From: Alphaproteobacteria bacterium
GTDB lineage: Bacteria; Pseudomonadota; Alphaproteobacteria; Micavibrionales; CSBR16-224
Assembly: GCA_007116755.1 (NCBI GenBank)
Contig: SKHU01000044.1
Coordinates: 1-11,318, forward strand
DNA: 11,318 nucleotides
Direction: 5' to 3'
The notes under the pieces are model-generated. The model made no database searches and was not told where the DNA came from. It saw only the letters and a program-made list of their open reading frames with translations. This document shows, in pieces, positions 6,810-11,318 of this stretch. Both the position numbers and the translations under genes were made by a program. Position 1 is the stretch's first letter. Each line of letters starts with the position of its first letter.

Positions 6810-7660
6810 TACGCGGTTTCCACCATAGCAGCGGTTAAAATCATCTGCGAAGCTGTCGCCGTATTCAGGATCGATTTTTTTAAGCTTTTGGTTTTATTGT
6901 CAAACAAAAAGCCCTCAAACAGGGCATCACCCGCAGATTTGTCAACGGTGTGTATGCGACCGTTTTCAGCCCAGGCCTGATCACCGTAATAGACGTTGTT
7001 CTTTTCCTGATGATATTTGAAAATTTTGTCGCCCATCAACACAAATCCTTCTGGCAAAGGAGATTTGGTGGCGGAGAATTCGACATTGAAATGATCTTTA
7101 AGTGCCGCCGAAAGCCCGTAGATAATATTGTCAGGATTACTGTTAAAAGTGTTGTCGCAACCGGACACCGTATGGTTATAACGGTTTTTGATGCTGATAA
7201 ACCCGCCTTTTTTCCGCATCTGGATGGAAATCACCGAAGTGCCGTATTCATCCTGACGTTCTTCCCTGCCTTTGAAATCTTTGCGTTTGATTTTATCCGC
7301 ATCTTTTTTGACGGCATGGACAATGTGATAGTTTTTGTAACGCGCATGATCATTGAAGGTGCAAAGCAGCTCGCCCCGTGCAAAATAGGGTTTGATGTCG
7401 TTCTGCTTTTCCAGCGTATCGGCGTAAAAGGCGTCGTATCCGGCCTGCTTCAGCAGGACAAACGGGTCTGACGGCGCAGGAACAGGCGTATCATCGTTGG
7501 AGGCCAGCAGAGTCATCAGATAAGGCAGCAGCGGTTCTGCGTCCCGCCCCGCATGACGGAGAATAACGTCAATATCGGGAATCTCCAGAATCCCGTTGTG
7601 GAAATTCCTGATCGTTTGTGCAAATTTTTCGCCGTTTTGCTTTTTCAGCTTTTTGTACAA
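6806..7660 (-). CDS. N-terminal part of an LRR-family protein, split from its LRR domain by a frameshift
   Basis: The frame is open from further upstream (7996) but overlaps the phosphatase gene there. TTG 7660 is chosen because GGGGGA lies six bases before it and a good promoter is at 7716-7744. This gives 284 residues starting YKKLKKQNGEKF. No signal peptide or membrane span is seen. Recognisable blocks are ILEIPDIDVILRHAGRDAEPLLPYL (from about residue 24), DPFVLLKQAGYDAFYADTLEK (from 65), and a well-conserved-looking core at 98-190 (LCTFNDHARYKNYHIVHAVKK, and YGTSVISIQ to RYNHTVSGCDNTFNSNPDNII). From memory this resembles LRR-domain proteins of gut and environmental Alphaproteobacteria whose function is unknown; I could not verify this. 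After SLKK (259-262) the frame turns into SILNTATASQ and stops at 6806, while the -1 frame continues naturally into the LRR domain. The intact product would be 434 residues. Confidence 0.7.
   Translation of the reverse strand: MYKKLKKQNGEKFAQTIRNFHNGILEIPDIDVILRHAGRDAEPLLPYLMTLLASNDDTPVPAPSDPFVLLKQAGYDAFYADTLEKQNDIKPYFARGELLCTFNDHARYKNYHIVHAVKKDADKIKRKDFKGREERQDEYGTSVISIQMRKKGGFISIKNRYNHTVSGCDNTFNSNPDNIIYGLSAALKDHFNVEFSATKSPLPEGFVLMGDKIFKYHQEKNNVYYGDQAWAENGRIHTVDKSAGDALFEGFLFDNKTKSLKKSILNTATASQMILTAAMVETAY
6875..6881 (-). other. A7 run at the frame junction (slippery site or one-base deletion)
   Basis: On the minus strand the codons are TTA AAA AAA TCG, which includes the heptamer A AAA AAA in the form used by -1 frameshifting sites. 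Slipping back one base, or reading eight A, changes the frame to KK-IDPEYGDSF and onward into the LRR domain. A small hairpin (GCGA-CAGCT-TCGC) lies about 20 bases downstream. Whether this is programmed frameshifting, transcriptional slippage, mutation or a sequencing error cannot be decided from the sequence. Confidence 0.6.
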
Positions 7661-7715
7661 TGGAATTCCCCCGTAAAACAAATTCAGGATTTTTTCTCCC
7701 GGGAAGTATTTCCAT

Positions 7716-7744
7716 ATTATAGAGGTCGGGTGAAAATACAGCAA
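7716..7744 (-). promoter_or_regulatory. Sigma-70-type promoter of the LRR gene
   Basis: On the minus strand TTGCTG (7744-7739) is followed after 17 bases by a perfect TATAAT (7721-7716). The expected start of transcription is near 7709, leaving a leader of about 50 bases before TTG 7660. This supports the chosen start and argues against the longer frame that reaches into the phosphatase gene. Confidence 0.65.
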
Positions 7745-7785
7745 TGCAAAGCTGTGCAATGATAAAATGCGGTTTTGCAAAAACG

Positions 7786-7840
7786 GCGGGAAAGAAGCCT
7801 TGTTACACGGCTTCTGTGGGGGGGTGTTTTTATTTCCCGC
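7786..7840 (-). terminator. Probable terminator of the phosphatase/lolA unit
   Basis: GCGGGAAA (7786-7793) pairs with TTTCCCGC (7833-7840), and inside it GAAGCC (7794-7799) pairs with GGCTTC (7809-7814). Read on the minus strand the outer stem is followed by CG and five T. It lies just after the phosphatase stop (7846) and before the LRR promoter, separating the two units. The loop of the outer stem is long, so efficiency is uncertain. Confidence 0.5.
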
Positions 7841-7845
7841 AGGGC

Positions 7846-8580
7846 TTAGCGGCGCGGATTTTGCTTTTTGATGTCGGGTTTTGCCGTTTTGGGTTGCGCC
7901 GTATTGTTGTCGTTTGCGACATTGTCGCTTGCGACCTCGTCCATCATATAGCTGGCGACGGCTTTCATGGTTGCGGAATCGAATTCCACCATCCACGGCG
8001 CGGCGTTGCGCACTTTGGCGCGGTGTTTGTGGAAACTCTCCGGCGTGGCCTCGCCCAGCAGCACCTTGAAGGAGCGCACGACATTCGAATGGCAGACCAC
8101 CATCACGGTTTTGCCGTCTTCCAGCAGCGGCTTGATATCGCGTTCGTAAAATTCCGTCAGCCGCGCCACGACATCGGCGGCGCTCTCCCCGCCCGGAAAA
8201 TTATCCGCATAGCGGCGGTCAAAGGCGATGATATCGGGATCGGTTTTATAATTGCGGCCGGTGAAATCCCCCGTATCCTGTTCCATCAAATCAAAATCTT
8301 CGGCGATATTCCATGTGCCGTCGGTGTTTTTCAGATGCGCGGTGGCTTTCCCGTCCATATTGTCCAGTATCAGCTCTGCGGTTTTGAAGGCGCGATCCAG
8401 CGGCGAGGCAAAAACATGGTCAAGATGCGTCTGTCCCAGAAATTTCCCTGTGTCCCGCGCCTGTTCCTCGCCCTTTTCGGCCAGCGGCACGTTTTTTTGT
8501 CCGGTCATTTTTTGCAGGCGGTTATATTCCGTCTGCCCGTGGCGGATGATGATCAGCCGTCCTTTTTTTTGATCTGTCAT
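7846..8580 (-). CDS. Histidine phosphatase, phosphoglycerate mutase-like (2,3-bisphosphoglycerate-dependent type), 244 aa
   Basis: The protein has the histidine phosphatase fold signature: RHG with the phospho-accepting His14 (LIIIRHGQTEYN), Arg63 in SPLDRAFKT, Glu100 in LMEQDTGDFTG, and the second catalytic His164 in VVCHSNVVRSF. The segments TGQKNVPLAEKGEEQA and FPGGES match cofactor-dependent phosphoglycerate mutases (GpmA-like), and the length of 244 fits. Such an enzyme would interconvert 3- and 2-phosphoglycerate in glycolysis in the cytoplasm. However, the usual AHGNS of GpmA is CHSNV here, and the last 30 residues are a low-complexity polar tail (Asn, Lys, Pro), so a broader phosphatase role is possible. 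The start ATG 8580 has only a distant AAGGA upstream. The gene begins 41 bases after the lolA stop on the same strand, so the two are probably one transcript. Confidence 0.82.
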   Translation of the reverse strand: MTDQKKGRLIIIRHGQTEYNRLQKMTGQKNVPLAEKGEEQARDTGKFLGQTHLDHVFASPLDRAFKTAELILDNMDGKATAHLKNTDGTWNIAEDFDLMEQDTGDFTGRNYKTDPDIIAFDRRYADNFPGGESAADVVARLTEFYERDIKPLLEDGKTVMVVCHSNVVRSFKVLLGEATPESFHKHRAKVRNAAPWMVEFDSATMKAVASYMMDEVASDNVANDNNTAQPKTAKPDIKKQNPRR

Positions 8581-8621
8581 TCTTTTTATTTATCCTTTTG
8601 TCTTTAACTTTATATGTGTCT

Positions 8622-9266
8622 TTATCTGTTGAACTGCTCGCGCGTGCGGCGCGGATCGCGGAAGCGGAAAAGATTCCGGTCGTTGAAATGAATATTTGTC
8701 TGCGCCTCCCACAGCGCGACTTCGGTTGTCATGCCCTGCGCGTCATGGATGCGCCATTTGACAAGCCGCATCGGTTCGCGCTGAAAAAACAGCGTGATCG
8801 ACCCCGCAGAGGGATCGGCGGTTTGCGTCACACTGACCTTGATCAGGTTCTCTTCGGGGTTTTCCTGCAAATCCAGCACTGTGACATCGCCCGACAGGCG
8901 CAGATTGTCGCGCAGGATGAAATCCGCCAGCGAATTGCCGATCGCCGTGCTGGAATGGTGATCCATCACCGCGTCATAGAAATAGATAAACAGCCCGTCG
9001 GCAACGATAAAATCCTCGATCGGATCATCATATTCAAACCGCATTTTTCCGGGGCGCTCCATATAGAAAATGCCGGAGGTCTGATCGCCGTCGGGGGCGG
9101 TCTGGGTGAAACGCGCCTGCATGCTGCGCAATTCCGCAAGATAGGATTCGATGGCAGAAATGCTGCGCAGCCGCTCCTCATGTGTTTGCGGATGCGGCGC
9201 AGCGGCGGCTGCAGCCGAAAAAAAACAAAGAAAAAAAAGCGCCGTCAGGCGGAAAAAAACTCGCAT
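8622..9266 (-). CDS. lolA: Outer-membrane lipoprotein carrier protein LolA
   Basis: LolA is the periplasmic chaperone that takes lipoproteins from the LolCDE complex of the inner membrane and hands them to the outer-membrane receptor. The 214-residue product starts at ATG 9266 with a clear signal peptide (MRVFFR n-region, hydrophobic core with FFLCFFS, cleavage near AAA-APHP at residues 22-24). An in-frame ATG 36 bases upstream would add a polar stretch that spoils the signal peptide; the chosen start has AAGG just before it. Family hallmarks are visible: AELRSMQARFTQT (about 44-56), GIFYMERPGKMRFEYDDP (about 65-82), IVADGLFIYFYD (about 87-98), and LRLSGDVTVLDLQE. The C-terminal strand region includes MTTEVALWEAQTN. 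It is divergent from fmt with an 82-base gap and precedes the phosphatase gene. Confidence 0.93.
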   Translation of the reverse strand: MRVFFRLTALFFLCFFSAAAAAAPHPQTHEERLRSISAIESYLAELRSMQARFTQTAPDGDQTSGIFYMERPGKMRFEYDDPIEDFIVADGLFIYFYDAVMDHHSSTAIGNSLADFILRDNLRLSGDVTVLDLQENPEENLIKVSVTQTADPSAGSITLFFQREPMRLVKWRIHDAQGMTTEVALWEAQTNIHFNDRNLFRFRDPRRTREQFNR

Positions 9267-9348
9267 CACCTTGCCGTCCTGGGATATGTTTGTCGTGAAC
9301 ATGCGACCGCCAGCGTAACATATCTTTTCACATAAGGGAAATTCTTTT

Positions 9349-10296
9349 ATGGCCGGATTAAAGCTGATCTATATGGGAACGCCGGATTTTGCGGTTCCGG
9401 CGCTGGCCGCGCTGATGGAGGCGGGGCACGAGATTGCCGCCGTGTACAGCCAGCCGCCGCGTCCGGCGGGGCGCGGGCAGAAACCGAAACCCTCGCCCGT
9501 TCATGCTTTTGCGGAAAAACACGGCCTGATTGTGCGGACACCGGAAAATTTCAAATCCGCCCAAGCGCGTGCGGAATTTGCCGCCTGCAAGGCCGATCTG
9601 GCCGTTGTTGCCGCCTATGGGCTGATCCTGCCCGAAGCGGTGCTGAACGCGCCGCGTTTCGGCTGTCTGAATATTCATGCCTCGCTTTTGCCGCGCTGGC
9701 GCGGCGCCGCCCCGATCCAGCGCGCGATACTGGCGGGCGACCGCGAAACCGGCGTATCGGTCATGCAGATGGAAAAGGGGCTGGATACCGGCCCCGTCCT
9801 GAAAATGCAATCTGTTGCGATTACGGCCAAAACAACGGCGGCCTCGCTGCATGATGCGCTGGCGGCGCTGGGCGCGGAGATGATCACGGAAGTACTGGCG
9901 GATTACGCGCGCGGCGCGCCGCCTGATGCCGTGCCGCAGGCGCAATTGTCGGGGCAGCCCTGTTATGCGCATATGCTCACCCGTGCGGAGGGCAGAATCG
10001 ACTGGACGGAAACGGCGGAGGCGCTGGAGCGCAAAATCCGCGCTCTCAACCCGTGGCCGGGGGTCTGGTGCGTTTACGGAGAAAACCAAAAACGCCTGAA
10101 AATCCACGCCGCCGAAATTGCGGAAGGCAGGACAGAGAGCGCTGCCGGAGAAGTGCTGGACAAAAACCTGACCGTCGCCTGCGGCGGCGGCACGGCGCTG
10201 CGGCTTGTCACCGTACAGCCGGAGGGCAAAAAACCGATGGACGGCACGGCATTTTTCAACGGCGGCGGCATTGCCGCCGGCACGGCGTTCCACTGA
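9349..10296 (+). CDS. fmt: Methionyl-tRNA formyltransferase
   Basis: This enzyme transfers a formyl group from 10-formyltetrahydrofolate to the amino group of methionyl-initiator tRNA in the cytoplasm. The 315-residue product has the family length. The N-terminal domain begins LKLIYMGTPDFAVPALAAL, followed by the loop QPPRPAGRGQKPKPSPV. The catalytic residues are visible as Asn108 and His110 in NIHASLLPRWRGAAPIQRAI and Asp146 in GLDTGPVL. The C-terminal tRNA-binding OB-like domain covers about 205-310 (LSGQPCYAHMLTRAEGRIDW, then ALNPWPGVW). The start ATG 9349 follows AAGGGA with a spacing of about ten bases. In many alphaproteobacteria fmt sits between def and truA; here neither neighbour is present. 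lolA is divergent upstream and an accessory pair follows downstream. Confidence 0.96.
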   Translation: MAGLKLIYMGTPDFAVPALAALMEAGHEIAAVYSQPPRPAGRGQKPKPSPVHAFAEKHGLIVRTPENFKSAQARAEFAACKADLAVVAAYGLILPEAVLNAPRFGCLNIHASLLPRWRGAAPIQRAILAGDRETGVSVMQMEKGLDTGPVLKMQSVAITAKTTAASLHDALAALGAEMITEVLADYARGAPPDAVPQAQLSGQPCYAHMLTRAEGRIDWTETAEALERKIRALNPWPGVWCVYGENQKRLKIHAAEIAEGRTESAAGEVLDKNLTVACGGGTALRLVTVQPEGKKPMDGTAFFNGGGIAAGTAFH

Positions 10297-10332
10297 CGCA
10301 AATATTCCGGTGTCCCCCTCCGGCAGATGCCG

Positions 10333-10338
10333 TATAAT
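10333..10338 (+). promoter_or_regulatory. Possible -10 element for the DUF4279-like/ankyrin pair
   Basis: A perfect TATAAT lies 37 bases after the fmt stop and 67 bases before the next ATG. No good -35 hexamer is seen 16-18 bases upstream (GTGTCC at 10310), so activity would need an activator or an extended element. No terminator was seen between fmt and this point, so read-through from fmt is also possible. Confidence 0.35.
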
Positions 10339-10404
10339 GAAATGAGGGCGTTGAGGATTTGAGGATTGTGTTTTTTTATTACTGATATTTTTTGAGATTA
10401 AGTC

Positions 10405-10830
10405 ATGTTTAAACTGCTTGGCAGAATAGAGATTCACGGCACGAAAGACGCTGTTGACAAGTGCGTATCGGTTGCACCGATTCCCGACGGAACAATAACG
10501 CAAACGGGACTGAAACGAAAACTTCCCGAGACGGGCGCATGGCTTTACGCATCCCCGTGGTATCGCTTCCACCCCGACACAATGGATCATGAAATTCGTG
10601 ATTTTCTCGCTGCCTATTTGAAAATCGGCGATGCGCTGGCAGTTCGTGATGTTGGGATAGAATACGCTTTTTTGACACTTTGCTCTGTTGAACAAAGTCA
10701 TGAAGAAAGCTTTGCGGGTATCTTCAGCCTTGAAGCATTACAGCTTCTTACAAATATGGGGCTTGAACTCCAAATCGCACCGGCAGCGATAATGCCGGAT
10801 GCTCCTTATTGGAAACCGAACGAAAACTGA
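10405..10830 (+). CDS. DUF4279-like small cytosolic protein, 141 aa
   Basis: The 141-residue product has no signal peptide or membrane segment. Its layout fits the DUF4279 family as I know it: an N-terminal strand (FKLLGRIEIHG), a variable segment ending in GAWLYASPW (about 44-52), a helix with DHEIRDFLAAYLKIGDAL (about 61-78), and a C-terminal FSLEALQLLTNMGLELQI motif. The function of DUF4279 is unknown; members are often found in accessory or immunity-like gene clusters. The ATG at 10405 has only a weak ribosome binding site (GAG about ten bases upstream). The next gene starts 16 bases after its stop, so the two form a small operon. The family assignment rests on pattern resemblance only. 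Confidence 0.55.
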   Translation: MFKLLGRIEIHGTKDAVDKCVSVAPIPDGTITQTGLKRKLPETGAWLYASPWYRFHPDTMDHEIRDFLAAYLKIGDALAVRDVGIEYAFLTLCSVEQSHEESFAGIFSLEALQLLTNMGLELQIAPAAIMPDAPYWKPNEN

Positions 10831-10846
10831 TGTGGAGCAAAAAGTA

Positions 10847-11236
10847 ATGAATAACCACGACATTGAAAAGCTGGACAAAATTTTGAAAGATTACGCAGAT
10901 TTGCCCGAATATAGTGGAATGGATGTTCGGTCCATTGGCACAAAAGGCCTGTTCGGGAATTACCCGATCAATGCTGCGGCAATCCGGGGTCTTCCTGATG
11001 AGGTCACAATTTTACTTTCTCACGGTGCAAACGTTAATGCTGTCGGGGAGCATGGTTATACGCCTTTGCACGATGCTGTCGAACAGGGACATATGGACGT
11101 TGTTAAACTGCTCATAAAATCCGGAGCCGATCTGTCTGCGAAAACAGCTGATGGCGACACCCCGATTGGACTGGCTGAAAAGCTTAAAGAATCCGAAATC
11201 CTGCACATTCTACAGGCAGTAAAGGAGGCGGAGTAA
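10847..11236 (+). CDS. Small ankyrin-repeat protein, 129 aa
   Basis: Three consecutive ankyrin repeats can be read: NYPINAAAIRGLPDEVTILLSHGANVNAV (about residues 39-67), HGYTPLHDAVEQGHMDVVKLLIKSGADLSAK (about 69-99) with the canonical TPLH, and DGDTPIGLAEKLKESEILHIL (about 102-122). The first about 38 residues are a helical cap. The ATG at 10847 is chosen because GGAG lies ten bases upstream; a longer frame from 10799 would overlap the preceding gene. There is no signal peptide, so it is probably cytosolic. Ankyrin proteins of this size bind a partner protein. The pairing with a DUF4279-like gene recalls immunity or antitoxin-type cassettes, but no toxin gene is visible in the window. Confidence 0.85.
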   Translation: MNNHDIEKLDKILKDYADLPEYSGMDVRSIGTKGLFGNYPINAAAIRGLPDEVTILLSHGANVNAVGEHGYTPLHDAVEQGHMDVVKLLIKSGADLSAKTADGDTPIGLAEKLKESEILHILQAVKEAE

Positions 11237-11285
11237 ATTGAAAATCCGGCTTGAGGGGCGGGGCGTTTCTTTCTGCTCTCGACAA

Positions 11286-11315
11286 TTGACGTGTTATGTG
11301 AATACGTGCTATAAC
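11286..11315 (+). promoter_or_regulatory. Strong sigma-70-type promoter pointing out of the window
   Basis: TTGACG at 11286-11291 and TATAAC at 11310-11315 are separated by 18 bases, and TGC directly before the -10 makes it an extended -10 element. The downstream gene is beyond the window edge. Confidence 0.6.
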
Positions 11316-11318
11316 GGC

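Noticed and set aside
7661..7996. Upstream extension of the LRR-family frame to 7996
   Set aside because: It overlaps the phosphatase gene on the same strand, is Arg/Gln-rich nonsense there, and the promoter at 7716-7744 lies inside it.
9267..9348. Promoter pair in the lolA-fmt gap (TTGTCG at 9290 and TAACAT at 9316)
   Set aside because: The spacer of 20 bases is too long and both hexamers are weak. A promoter must exist in this gap, but I cannot place it.
9358..10701. 447-residue minus-strand frame through fmt and the DUF4279-like gene
   Set aside because: It lies antisense to fmt, which is certain, and is Arg-rich and featureless.

Overview
The window reads as chromosome of an alphaproteobacterium with moderate GC content. 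The strongest lineage marker is a DUF1013/TrcR-type cell-cycle regulator (4702-5394), a family I know only from Alphaproteobacteria. The core genes lolA and fmt show ordinary chromosomal context. Three genes carry eukaryote-like repeats (ankyrin or leucine-rich), which suggests a host-associated or otherwise interactive lifestyle. The exact order cannot be fixed from this sequence.

Left part (1-4416): the start of a secreted protein runs off the left edge on the minus strand. A 514-base gap follows and holds a 285-bp palindromic element with 32-bp terminal inverted repeats and several internal hairpins. Next, on the minus strand, is a 1246-residue protein of unknown function. It has an N-terminal helical/acidic region, one clear ankyrin repeat, what look like degenerate beta-rich repeats in its last third, and a basic tail.

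Middle (4417-7845): a divergent intergenic region with a CtrA-like box leads into trcR on the plus strand, which ends at a good bidirectional terminator. On the minus strand come a 270-residue protein with two hydrophobic segments and a leucine-rich-repeat (LRR) gene split into two frames at a run of seven A. The split gene has its own TATAAT promoter at 7716-7744. The two pieces look like one 434-residue protein, joined either by -1 frameshifting or transcriptional slippage, or broken by a one-base deletion.

Right part (7846-11318): a phosphoglycerate mutase-like histidine phosphatase and lolA form a minus-strand pair, divergent from fmt on the plus strand. After fmt comes a small plus-strand pair, a DUF4279-like protein and a small ankyrin protein, resembling accessory or immunity-type cassettes. 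A strong promoter-like sequence at 11286-11315 points out of the window.

No tRNA, rRNA, CRISPR array, transposase or prophage gene was seen. The most unusual items are the palindromic element, the A7-split LRR gene and the large ankyrin protein. None can be called a new system from sequence alone.
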